From the NCBI RefSeq assembly GCF_030247185.1, contig NC_080571.1:249647771-249711770 (forward strand): 64,000 bases of DNA, in the 5' to 3' direction. Below, piece by piece: positions 46,251 to 57,385 of this stretch (position 1 is the first letter of the stretch; the number at the start of each line of letters is the position of its first letter). This DNA is from Malaya genurostris (lineage: Eukaryota > Arthropoda > Insecta > Diptera > Culicidae). Under the pieces are notes generated by a model. The model was given only the letters and a program-made list of their open reading frames with translations, was not told the origin of the DNA and ran no database searches. Position numbers and translations under genes: made by a program.

Positions 46251-46859
46251 GAAGAACCCAAATGTTCACATTCGGGAAAGGTAGCTTGAATGAGTTTCCT
46301 TACTTACTTTTCGTCTATTCCGTATTCCATAAGTAAAGCTTTAAAAGTATATAAAATGCTAGAATACAGAAATTACTTTGATTTACCAAATAATTGAGAG
46401 AAATAGCAATAATTATGAGGTTGGTATATTATTTTGCTCATCAGTGTACCCGCTCGAATCATCAACTTTCCACCACACTTATAGAAGACTTTGAGTCGAG
46501 CCGTCGTTCGTTTATACATATGTCCTTTCATACCCAAAACAACTAGCGGAACATTCCATATAAATTATGGAGCATGGATTATTATGGAATAATTATGGAA
46601 TAACGAGTTCACACTGCCAATTAAGCCACTCTGGAGATGAAAAAACTCTAAAATAACCCAATTGAAAAAAAGCGACTATATTGCAAGCATTTTGAAATTT
46701 GATCAATTTATCATCCTATGCTGATAAAAATGAAAATAACACATGATGTAAATCCATGTTTTCCACATTTTAAGTCGGATATTTTGAAACTCTCAGGGAA
46801 TATTTTTGGTTTATTCAACCTTCCTTGGACTTAATTCTACCTATCAAATCCTATGCAGC
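46251..46859. other. Unassigned AT-rich stretch inside unit 1
   Basis: Nothing recognisable; mirrored in unit 2. Confidence 0.3.
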
Positions 46860-47505
46860 ACTTGAGCCATCTTTCTTTCACTATTTCTTCGAGTCTTCTC
46901 GCCCAGAATTTTTCTGTTGGGTGAAATTCCTCAAGCTCATGGTAAATTTTTCTCCTTTGAAACAAAAATAACACTGCAGGCTTCGTACCACTCCTTCACT
47001 GGTTTCGCGTAATGGCACGATGCCAGATCCGCTAATATAACGTCACCTTCGTAGGACTGGAGAAAGAGCATATGGAGGCTTTCTTCCATAATAATTTGGC
47101 CATTGATGGTGACGGTCGTTAGGTGCGACTTGTTGAATGTGCCGCACTCACAGATCGCCTACCACGCGAAGTACTTCTCGTTAATTTATGGACCTTCTAC
47201 TTTCGAAATTTTTTCGGAACATACAGGCGGGACTTGCAGATAAAAAATTCCAGGCCGGGGATTTCCGTTATGATATATTTCGGCTGCACCTACCAGTGCC
47301 GGTATAGCTTTCTGGCATAGGATTTGGCCACCGTATTTAGTTTGCTGGTTCGGTGAGTCATCATCCTTAATTTCATGTCCAAATCCCGAATAGAAAGGTT
47401 CGAATTGCGACCCATTGCGGACCCAATCTACCTGTTGAACTTATTGGGATTTTTACAACCGCGCCGATAATTTTTTTGTCGAAGCACTTCTTTCTTGGAA
47501 GCCAT
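46860..47505 (-). pseudogene. Second older ITmD37E transposase fossil, minus strand (unit 1)
   Basis: The minus strand begins MASKKEVLRQKN at 47,505 and later reads DVILADLASCHYAKPVKEWY then EACSVIFVSKEKN, the second catalytic block. Then, after a frameshift, HPTEKFWARRLEE, the block holding the last glutamate. The spacing fits DD37E when the frames are joined. Several stops and frameshifts are present. It is distinct in sequence from the other two ITmD37E copies in the unit. Confidence 0.75.
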
Positions 47506-48114
47506 TTCGATAACGATTTGAGATTATGGCCAAATTTTGCATTTAGAAATATTATACTCTAAATTTGTTTTACTCCCAATGTCATCAATTTTTACCCATG
47601 CAATAAAAATTTATAAACATGAAAGAAGGTTTTTCTTCTCGATTATAGCCTTTACTTCGAAAGACACTTTTTATTTTACCAAAATGAAAGGTGCTACGTT
47701 ACAGTTTGTTACATAAGTGCGTGTTCAAGGTTACATATAGAAAAAAACTATCTCCATTTCTATGATGTAGATGGCTTCTCATTCCTTCATAATTTATTGA
47801 TGGAATCAGCGGTTAGTGGAATTCAGTCGCTTTTTGAGTGGAGTTTCAAAATGGGTACAGTTCACGCATCACGTTTCAAGAAAATTTGTTTTATGTCCGC
47901 AAGTATATGGAACCACATTAACGCAAACAGCTGGGGCGAAATAAATGAGTAAGTCGAAGCAGTTCTTGAGAAAGTGGTTGATTTTTTTTATAGCGACTCG
48001 GTAATGTCATTTCGTTTTAACGTTTGCATTAAAAAATGGACTTTTTTTTGGATGGTGATAAAATGCTAAGTCAGATAATTGCTTTTGATCTAATTTCCAA
48101 TGAAAAGTTATTAT
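47506..48114. other. Unassigned stretch inside unit 1
   Basis: AT-rich; no gene recognised. Confidence 0.3.
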
Positions 48115-48148
48115 TCAGTTCGGTTTTACATCTCATCCAAGTCAGTCG
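48115..48148 (+). promoter_or_regulatory. Internal Inr + DPE core promoter of LINE copy B
   Basis: TCAGTT at 48,115-48,120, putative +1 A at 48,117. The DPE at +28 to +32 reads AGTCG (48,144-48,148), a full match to RGWYV. The upstream flank differs from LINE copy A, so homology starts at the initiator. Confidence 0.6.
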
Positions 48149-48226
48149 ATAAAACAAAACCGCTTACGTTCGGGACAGAAGAAACCAAGTACAGTATTGT
48201 GTAGTGAACAATAAAACGACCTCGAA

Positions 48227-49133
48227 ATGAGTGAACCAAACGAACAAAAGCTACCACCGACACGAAAGAATACAATTGTTGTTGACTTCAGGTAGTGCAA
48301 AATTCGACCTTCGATACGAGAACTTGAAGGTTTGCTTAAGGAGAAAATGCATCTTGACATTAAACGTGTGCATTTACTTCAATGCAATAAGACGAATAAT
48401 TTTGTTTACATCCAGTTTTATAAAGAGTTGAATGCAATTCAATTCACAAAAGACAATAACAATGTGCACTATGTGGAGCACGAGAACATTAAGTACAACA
48501 TTCCAGTATATATGGATGATAGTACTATAGAAGTGCGTGTGCATGATCTTCACTCAAGCATCACCAATTCATATATTCGCAAAACTATTTTTTCCCCGAT
48601 ATTCTAAATGGCGTACTTTTATTACGCATACGCTTGAAGAGGCCTTTACCTTTATTTGTGATTTTCGGCCAAGACACAAGAATTCCGTGCAAATCACTTG
48701 CTACCTATGACAATCAGATGGCCACATGTCAATATTGCCAAAAAGCTGTTCACTACGATAAGCCATGTGATAAACTGGACAAGGAGACAACTACACCAAA
48801 GGACAACGGTGCTTCCTTCACACAAACCCCAAGCAACCCCAGTACACCTGTGAACCATCAGTATCCTCTATAGAACAAAGTACACCGGCTGCAGTTAACA
48901 ACTTACCCTCCAACCAACCAGCAATTGCAACCAATATACAACAAGGTGCATCTACAGTAACTAGCAACGAAAAGAAGACGGAAATCGACAACAATACCAT
49001 CGATGCGGCAATGGATGACGATACGAACCACGAACGGAGTGCTCCTCAATCCTCGCAGGAGGGAAATGGAAGCTTCACAGAAAGAAATAATGAAATTTAC
49101 ACGACATGCAAATCAATAGTAACATGTAATTGA
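48227..49133 (+). pseudogene. LINE ORF1 (CCHC zinc knuckle), copy B
   Basis: Same protein as at 5,935. It opens MSEPNEQK at 48,227 and passes the codon that is TGA in copy A as CGA, but meets TAG at 48,293-48,295 where copy A has CAG. A 49-bp deletion near 48,590 removes the segment before NFFPG and shifts the frame. The knuckle CQYCQKAVHYDKPC survives in the second frame. A second deletion near 48,850 shifts the frame again. The end of the gene (DNNTIDAAMDDDTN ... stop 49,131-49,133) is longer than and different from that of copy A. No ORF2 follows. Confidence 0.75.
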
Positions 49134-49838
49134 CATGGGTTGAGTCGAGATTTAGATTGAAAACCTTCATCGATGCAAAAATAAATTGGATTGCATTGAA
49201 TTTTCAATGAATATAACTGTATCTTTCAATTAACGCTTAGTTTGCAATTAAATTATATTGAAACCTACAGAATTGTGAAGTAACTTTATGTTTAATTACC
49301 TGCTCTAATTATGTGCATGAAAATAGATGTAAATTCACAAAATATTTTTATCTGTGTTCTCTTCCCCTAGAAAAAGGGTGACAACGAGATCCAACTTAAA
49401 AAAAATTATTCAAAAAATCGGCTCAATCGGCCACGTAAAGGTTGTACGCAAAAAGGCCTGAATAAAAAATATCTTTAAAAAAAAATTTATTTTTCAAGCA
49501 TACTTGCAAAAAAGTTCTATACCCTTGCGAGCGGCCTTCCGGTAGTTAACCGTAACATTCGCCATGGCGGACGAAAACATGCGTGTCCTCCTCAGTTTTC
49601 GCGACAACATTGTTGGAGTAGATCTGACGCTTCAGGTTGGCTTCACTGTTTTTGTTATCACGGTTGGAGTTCGATTGATAGAGCTGTCAAATTTTGTCTG
49701 CTTACTCATGGGTTACTATGAGTGATGCTGCATGGGTAGTTATATAACGAATCGGTAATGTCGTTGATCGTTTTGAAAACGGAAGTTCAAGTGATAAAAA
49801 ATTGAAAAATTATTCTCAAAACGTTTTCGTAGGATACG
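49134..49838. other. Unassigned sequence at the end of unit 1
   Basis: The word TCGGTAATGTC occurs here (49,753) and just upstream of the LINE (47,999). No gene. A-rich runs lie near 49,480. Confidence 0.3.
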
Positions 49839-49896
49839 TATGATTCGAAATGAGAATTCCAGTGTGAAAAACAAACAACGCACAGATCAACAAAAA

Positions 49897-50085
49897 ATTA
49901 AATTTTCTGATCATCTACAAATCATGAGAACGAAAATGTGTTCCTATTGAGCTGAATGATAGGCAGCAGGAAGAATTTAAAGAACGGTGAGCGAAATTTT
50001 GCTTTATTGGTATGAAACAGAGGCTTATCTTGCACTGAATCGTGATAAGAGATATGAAACGGATATGTTGAGAGAATTCCAAACC
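49897..50085 (+). pseudogene. mariner transposase fossil, 5' part (unit 2)
   Basis: Copy of 42,860-43,048; same stops. Confidence 0.6.
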
Positions 50086-50087
50086 TA

Positions 50088-51247
50088 AAGACTGTCCCAG
50101 AAAATTTGGACACACTTTGATTTCGCTGTAAATAATTCACAAGTGTTAGATATTCAAATTTTATTCGATATACTGATAATATTAGACTACAACAACAGAA
50201 TATTATTCTCAACGTTTGCTACTTAGCCATTGTAGACTAGCTGGCGCACCTTCTTGCGAACGTTTCTCATTAAATTCCGTACAGATTTCTTGGCGACAAA
50301 TTTTGACACTTTTTTCCAATATTTTTCGAACTGTTGAATGGTTTCGGCTTCCGAGAAATGTTTCCTAAGATGTGTCTTCGTTAATGCTCAAAATTCCTCA
50401 ATTGGTCGAAGTTGTGGGCAATTTGGTGGATTCATGTTATTTGGGACGAAAGTCACTTTTTTGGTAGTATACCATCCTACCATTGATTTTGAGTAGTGGC
50501 AAGATCTAGCCAGAAGACAACAGGATCCTTGTGGCTTCGAATCATGGGTAGAAGTCGTTTTTGTAAACATTCCTTGATGTATATTTCGCTGCTCATTGAA
50601 GCAGTGGTGACGAAGGGTTTCGAAATCTTACCGCAGATACAAATTGCTTGCCAGACCATAGCTTTCTTACCAAATTTTTCGACTTCAATCGATGTCTCGG
50701 ACTGGTTTAACACTTGCCCTTCTCGCACCATATAATATTGTGGTCCCGGCAAGGATTTGTAATCGAGCTTCACGTAGGTTTCGTCGTCCATGAATATGCA
50801 ATTCAAATTTCCAGCAAGAATCGTATTTTTGGCCACATCCCGAACTGAAACCTTCTTCTTTTGCTCGAACGCCTTCAGTATACGTTTATCCAACTGAGGG
50901 TTAGCAGGACCTTTTTTTCGACCCGTTTTCGGTTCATCCTCAATGGTGTTATCCTTACCGAACTTCCTAATTGCATTTCGCATGACTTTCTTGCTTACTC
51001 CTTGCATTTTTGCTATCTTTCTCACTGACAGTTCGCGGTCTGTACACCATTTGTACACAATTTTTCGACGTTGTTCTGCAGAAAGTCCACGCATTTAGAA
51101 ACATACTAATGAAAACGAATAAACAACTGCACAAGTGGTTAGAGAAGAGTGTAAACAACAGGACGCAGTCATAAAAATTGACAGATTCTGAACCATTGTG
51201 AAATGGCAGCGGTTTTTGGTCACGTCCATACTTTCTGGGACAGTCTT
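50088..51247 (-). mobile_element. ITmD37E transposon with TIRs and TA target, unit 2
   Basis: Same ends as in unit 1, AAGACTGTCCCAGAAA inverted and TA-flanked, one base shorter because the extra base near 43,714 is absent. Confidence 0.85.
50224..51094 (-). pseudogene. ITmD37E transposase, defective, unit 2 (longest open version)
   Basis: Here the frame is open for 205 codons from the ATG at 51,094, because the one-base insertion of unit 1 is missing (KSLPGPQYYMVREGQ reads through). It contains the HTH region, MDDETYVKLD with D104, VWQAICICGKISKPFVT, and FWLDLA with D197. It then fails at the same frameshift before CHYSK. The last block, MNPPNCPQLRPIEEF, is in another frame and is followed by TGA in place of the Trp codon. 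About 50 residues are missing between the HTH part and the first catalytic block, so the protein is predicted inactive. Confidence 0.85.
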
Positions 51248-51249
51248 TA

Positions 51250-51516
51250 GAAAATCCTGGCCATCCATCGGCCAACCAAATGCAATACCTAAATGCTTTG
51301 GAAGAAAACAATGCTGTGTATTTGGTCCAATCCAAAAAGGTGTCCTGTACTACGAGTTTCTCAAACCAGGGGAAACTGTAAATACTACTCGCTACCGAAT
51401 AATAATAAAATTGAATAAAGTATTGTTCGGCAAACTTCACTTGTAGAAAAATGGCATCACGACAGAATCATTTCAATAGATGTACAGATGAAAAAGTTGC
51501 ATAGTTTCTTTGAAGA
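51250..51516 (+). pseudogene. mariner transposase fossil, 3' continuation (unit 2)
   Basis: Copy of 44,214-44,480 (GVLYYEFLKPGETVNTTR). Confidence 0.75.
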
Positions 51517-52674
51517 AAGTATCTTGAATCTATTACCTATTCCATTCCAAATATTCCACATGATTACTTGAAACACCTGGCTTCTCGTAGTACTCATTCT
51601 TATTATTTACCGTAACATACCGCAATCATATCAACCATTGAATCAAAACAATGCATATTCGTTTTAACCACTCCCAAACAAAAATGGTAGCGGAAAATAG
51701 CGATCAAGGTTATTATTCCCTCAATCATTTTGCCACGGTACCGAACTGCTAAACGAACCTTGAAGGTATCCAAATACTTTAGAGTACGACCCCATCTAAA
51801 TGGAATCACAAATTGCCTTGCCGATTTTTGCATCCGCATTAATCATGCCCGCGCCAATTGTCATATCCGCATGCTACTGGAAACCTATTATCATATGTCA
51901 GCTCACGCTGTTTTCTAATAAAAAGACTTTGTTGCTGCTGCTCCACCAATCTGGTATGATCGCAGGAATGCTTGATTGTCTTCTTTTCATATTTGAGCAA
52001 TAAAAAAATAGCAGCAAAAATTAAGCGTTGGCTCTTAGGTTCAACGCTTACAACTAGTGATGTGGTTGGGAGATAAAGTATGCAACATTTTATTACTATT
52101 AAAAATCACTTTTGACGAAAAAAAACAGCAACGGCCATAAATTGTGCGAACATTTTTATGAAACTGTTTTACTAGTTGGCGTGACAGATGTATCGATGGA
52201 TCGGATTACCGATGAAAATAAGCTCATTGGCTTTGTTGAGCTGAGGTAGTGCAGACCGTATTTCTGCAAACAAAAAACGGTTGGCTATCGTGCCATGTGA
52301 ACGAACTCTCGATTTAGACCTTGTGCCACACAGGAAATGCAATCGTGAGCTTGATGCGAGTATAATTCGATAAGAGTTTAATGTCTTGGCATCAACCTGT
52401 CATTTAGAGCCCAAACTTGTGTGATATCAAGATTGTCTTATCCATCATACTTTGAAGATAGACACGATTCTTGTATTGGAATCAAACTTTTCCTTTGGGA
52501 TTGATAACACTCAAAATCTTCCTTTTAGCTAGGAAAGTGTGTATGCAACACCAGAGCCAATGATGATTGTGAAAAATCCATCGAAGTTAAATGAGCAACG
52601 TGTCATAGTTTTGCTCGGAATGCCAAAATTCATGCTATTCGCACGCCAAACTGACAAAATTGTTGATTGTAGCC
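51517..52674. other. Unassigned stretch inside unit 2
   Basis: Copy of the unassigned stretch in unit 1; one A fewer in a run near 52,117. Confidence 0.3.
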
Positions 52675-53285
52675 ATATCGAATGTCATCAATGTAATTGA
52701 AATGATCAGAAAACGTTTATTGGCTGCCAGGAATATTTGATCTGGAAGAAATCTGTGGATGCAAAATTGTTGAAAAGAGTGATTAGCTGTTTCAAGCCAG
52801 ACCCCAACCTCTCCACTCGAGGTGTCGTAAGAAAACTGGGAGTCTCGTCTACAACCAATCAGTGACTCCGAACGTGACGATGAGCAACGCAAGTCGGCCA
52901 GAGTACGATCGAAAAAATCTGTACTTGAAGGTGTTGACAGAGTTTGAATGCGTGATACCGGTTGATGAAGCGTTTGATCAGACCGAAGCAGTTTCCTGGC
53001 CAGTGATTTAACATGGCAACTGGAAGAGGAATGAAGACAAAGATTCTCAAACAAATATCTGGTGTGGCAGGCCATTTGTTCCCGTGGCTTGAAGTGACAC
53101 ATTTACACAACCGGAACCACAAACCCGTGAATTTATTGCCACGAGCAACCTTCAGGTGTAGTCCGAGTACACGGACCCTCCTAATATGTCGGCTTAACAC
53201 AATAGAAACATGTTAAGCCTTCGTCAAGCGGAAAATCAAGATCAGTAAGATGCATTAAAATGCCAACTGGCCAGCGAAGCTATAA
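52675..53285 (+). pseudogene. Older ITmD37E transposase fossil, plus strand (unit 2)
   Basis: Copy of 45,640-46,250 with the same disrupted frames. Confidence 0.65.
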
Positions 53286-53894
53286 GAAGAACCCAAATGT
53301 TCACATTCGGGAAAGGTAGCTTGAATGAGTTTCCTTACTTACTTTTCGTCTATTCCGTATTCCATAAGTAAAGCTTTAAAAGTATATAAAATGCTAGAAT
53401 ACAGAAATTACTTTGATTTACCAAATAATTGAGAGAAATAGCAATAATTATGAGGTTGGTATATTATTTTGCTCATCAGTGTACCCGCTCGAATCATCAA
53501 CTTTCCACCACACTTATAGAAGACTTTGAGTCGAGCCGTCGTTCGTTTATACATATGTCCTTTCATACCCAAAACAACTAGCGGAACATTCCATATAAAT
53601 TATGGAGCATGGATTATTATGGAATAATTATGGAATAACGAGTTCACACTGCCAATTAAGCCACTCTGGAGATGAAAAAACTCTAAAATAACCCAATTGA
53701 AAAAAAGCGACTATATTGCAAGCATTTTGAAATTTGATCAATTTATCATCCTATGCTGATAAAAATGAAAATAACACATGATGTAAATCCATGTTTTCCA
53801 CATTTTAAGTCGGATATTTTGAAACTCTCAGGGAATATTTTTGGTTTATTCAACCTTCCTTGGACTTAATTCTACCTATCAAATCCTATGCAGC
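53286..53894. other. Unassigned AT-rich stretch inside unit 2
   Basis: Copy of 46,251-46,859. Confidence 0.3.
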
Positions 53895-54540
53895 ACTTGA
53901 GCCATCTTTCTTTCACTATTTCTTCGAGTCTTCTCGCCCAGAATTTTTCTGTTGGGTGAAATTCCTCAAGCTCATGGTAAATTTTTCTCCTTTGAAACAA
54001 AAATAACACTGCAGGCTTCGTACCACTCCTTCACTGGTTTCGCGTAATGGCACGATGCCAGATCCGCTAATATAACGTCACCTTCGTAGGACTGGAGAAA
54101 GAGCATATGGAGGCTTTCTTCCATAATAATTTGGCCATTGATGGTGACGGTCGTTAGGTGCGACTTGTTGAATGTGCCGCACTCACAGATCGCCTACCAC
54201 GCGAAGTACTTCTCGTTAATTTATGGACCTTCTACTTTCGAAATTTTTTCGGAACATACAGGCGGGACTTGCAGATAAAAAATTCCAGGCCGGGGATTTC
54301 CGTTATGATATATTTCGGCTGCACCTACCAGTGCCGGTATAGCTTTCTGGCATAGGATTTGGCCACCGTATTTAGTTTGCTGGTTCGGTGAGTCATCATC
54401 CTTAATTTCATGTCCAAATCCCGAATAGAAAGGTTCGAATTGCGACCCATTGCGGACCCAATCTACCTGTTGAACTTATTGGGATTTTTACAACCGCGCC
54501 GATAATTTTTTTGTCGAAGCACTTCTTTCTTGGAAGCCAT
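53895..54540 (-). pseudogene. Second older ITmD37E transposase fossil, minus strand (unit 2)
   Basis: Copy of 46,860-47,505, starting MASKKEVLRQKN at 54,540. Confidence 0.75.
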
Positions 54541-55149
54541 TTCGATAACGATTTGAGATTATGGCCAAATTTTGCATTTAGAAATATTATACTCTAAATT
54601 TGTTTTACTCCCAATGTCATCAATTTTTACCCATGCAATAAAAATTTATAAACATAAAAGAAGGTTTTTCTTCTCGATTATAGCCTTTACTTCGGAAGAC
54701 ACTTTTTATTTTACCAAAATGAAAGGTGCTACGTTACAGTTTGTTACATAAGTGCGTGTTCAAGGTTACATATAGAAAAAAACTATCTCCATTTCTATGA
54801 TGTAGATGGCTTCTCATTCCTTCATAATTTATTGATGGAATCAGCGGTTAGTGGAATTCAGTCGCTTTTTGAGTGGAGTTTCAAAATGGGTACAGTTCAC
54901 GCATCACGTTTCAAGAAAATTTGTTTTATGTCCGCAAGTATATGGAACCACATTAACGCAAACAGCTGGGGCGAAATAAATGAGTAAGTCGAAGCAGTTC
55001 TTGAGAAAGTGGTTGATTTTTTTTATAGCGACTCGGTAATGTCATTTCGTTTTAACGTTTGCATTAAAAAATGGACTTTTTTTTGGATGGTGATAAAATG
55101 CTAAGTCAGATAATTGCTTTTGATCTAATTTCCAATGAAAAGTTATTAT
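54541..55149. other. Unassigned stretch inside unit 2
   Basis: Copy of 47,506-48,114 with at least two substitutions near 54,660-54,700. Confidence 0.3.
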
Positions 55150-55183
55150 TCAGTTCGGTTTTACATCTCATCCAAGTCAGTCG
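55150..55183 (+). promoter_or_regulatory. Internal Inr + DPE core promoter of LINE copy C
   Basis: TCAGTT with +1 A at 55,152 and AGTCG at +28 to +32 (55,179-55,183). Duplicate of copy B. Confidence 0.6.
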
Positions 55184-55261
55184 ATAAAACAAAACCGCTT
55201 ACGTTCGGGACAGAAGAAACCAAGTACAGTATTGTGTAGTGAACAATAAAACGACCTCGAA

Positions 55262-56168
55262 ATGAGTGAACCAAACGAACAAAAGCTACCACCGACACGA
55301 AAGAATACAATTGTTGTTGACTTCAGGTAGTGCAAAATTCGACCTTCGATACGAGAACTTGAAGGTTTGCTTAAGGAGAAAATGCATCTTGACATTAAAC
55401 GTGTGCATTTACTTCAATGCAATAAGACGAATAATTTTGTTTACATCCAGTTTTATAAAGAGTTGAATGCAATTCAATTCACAAAAGACAATAACAATGT
55501 GCACTATGTGGAGCACGAGAACATTAAGTACAACATTCCAGTATATATGGATGATAGTACTATAGAAGTGCGTGTGCATGATCTTCACTCAAGCATCACC
55601 AATTCATATATTCGCAAAACTATTTTTTCCCCGATATTCTAAATGGCGTACTTTTATTACGCATACGCTTGAAGAGGCCTTTACCTTTATTTGTGATTTT
55701 CGGCCAAGACACAAGAATTCCGTGCAAATCACTTGCTACCTATGACAATCAGATGGCCACATGTCAATATTGCCAAAAAGCTGTTCACTACGATAAGCCA
55801 TGTGATAAACTGGACAAGGAGACAACTACACCAAAGGACAACGGTGCTTCCTTCACACAAACCCCAAGCAACCCCAGTACACCTGTGAACCATCAGTATC
55901 CTCTATAGAACAAAGTACACCGGCTGCAGTTAACAACTTACCCTCCAACCAACCAGCAATTGCAACCAATATACAACAAGGTGCATCTACAGTAACTAGC
56001 AACGAAAAGAAGACGGAAATCGACAACAATACCATCGATGCGGCAATGGATGACGATACGAACCACGAACGGAGTGCTCCTCAATCCTCGCAGGAGGGAA
56101 ATGGAAGCTTCACAGAAAGAAATAATGAAATTTACACGACATGCAAATCAATAGTAACATGTAATTGA
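55262..56168 (+). pseudogene. LINE ORF1 (CCHC zinc knuckle), copy C
   Basis: Duplicate of copy B, with the same early TAG, the same 49-bp deletion and the same C-terminal extension. It carries no independent evidence about the family. Confidence 0.75.
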
Positions 56169-57254
56169 CATGGGTTGAGTCGAGATTTAGATTGAAAACC
56201 TTCATCGATGCAAAAATAAATTGGATTGCATTGAATTTTCAATGAATATAACTGTATCTTTCAATTAACGCTTAGTTTGCAATTAAATTATATTGAAACC
56301 TACAGAACTGTGAAGTAACTTTATGTTTAATTACCTGCTCTAATTATGTGCATGAAAATAGATGTAAATTCACAAAATATTTTTATCTGTGTTCTCTTCC
56401 CCTAGAAAAAGGGTGACAACGAGATCCAACTTAAAAAAAATTATTCAAAAAATCGGCTCAATCGGCCACGTAAAGGTTGTACGCAAAAAGGCCTGAATAA
56501 AAAATATCTTTAAAAAAAAAATTATTTTTCAAGCATACTTGCAAAAAAGTTCTATACCCTTGCGAGCGGCCTTCCGGTAGTTAACCGTAACATTCGCCAT
56601 GGCGGACGAAAACATGCGTGTCCTCCTCAGTTTTCGCGACAACATTGTTGGAGTAGATCTGACGCTTCAGGTTGGCTTCACTGTTTTTGTTATCACGGTT
56701 GGAGTTCGATTGATAGAGCTGTCAAATTTTGTCTGCTTACTCATGGGTTACTATGAGTGATGCTGCATGGGTAGTTATATAACGAATCGGTAATGTCGTT
56801 GATCGTTTTGAAAACGGAAGTTCAAGTGATAAAAAATTGAAAAATTATTCTCAAAACGTTTTCGTAGGATACATACGTGAAAAAGCAGTAAAATTGAAAC
56901 CAAAGAGTGTAACCATGTCATACGGAACGGCACTTTTTGAAAATAAATGAAACATCGAACATGGAAGAGCCAATGTTATGTAAAAAATACATTGAACAAC
57001 GTTTAGCAACGTTTAGTGGATAACCTCCACTAGTAGACTATTCCAACGTACTATTAAAGATTTAATAAAAAGCCATGTTTGAGTATTCTTCTCAAGAAAA
57101 GGAATTTCAATAAATAGTTCCAATTTACAGACAATTTGAATGCCGAAAAATGAACAAATTCTATCAAAAGTTTTTGTTGTCATCTGCGAAGCAATTTGAA
57201 GCTGAACGCTATAAGAGATTAACAACGCAAAACAGTCGCTTGGACATGTCAATA
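56169..57254. other. Unassigned sequence, end of unit 2 and beyond
   Basis: No gene recognised; the unit 2 boundary lies at about 56,872. Confidence 0.3.
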
Positions 57255-57385
57255 TGGGGTTATCGGCTAAGAATGGCTTTGTCAATCACCAGATGCGAGC
57301 GCAGGTCTTACAAACTAGTTGTTCTATGTTCGAGTCCTTACCTGGAATGATTACTAGTATTGTAGAATTATGGTTATGTATGATA
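57255..57385 (+). repeat. tRNA-derived SINE, family A, partial copy
   Basis: GCGCAGGTCTTACAAACTAG is followed by a B box, GTTCGAGTCC (about 57,329-57,338), then ACCTGGAATGATTACTAGTA, matching the head and early body of the SINE at 4.6 kb. The tail is lost. Confidence 0.6.

Larger units (their letters stand above)
42802..49838. repeat. Tandem duplication, unit 1 (7.04 kb)
   Basis: It begins TATGATTCGAAATGAGAATT and ends CGTTTTCGTAGGATAC. The following unit repeats it in the same order. Offsets between matching points are 7,037 at the start and 7,035 at the end, so only a few 1-bp indels separate them. I noticed fewer than about ten differences, mostly homopolymer lengths and single substitutions. 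Each unit carries a mariner fossil split by an ITmD37E element, two older ITmD37E fossils and a LINE ORF1. Confidence 0.9.
49839..56872. repeat. Tandem duplication, unit 2 (7.03 kb)
   Basis: Repeats unit 1 from TATGATTCGAAATGAGAATT to CGTTTTCGTAGGATAC. At its far end unit 1's junction text GGATACGTATGATT is replaced by GGATACATACGTG. I see no long flanking homology at the breakpoints. Confidence 0.9.
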
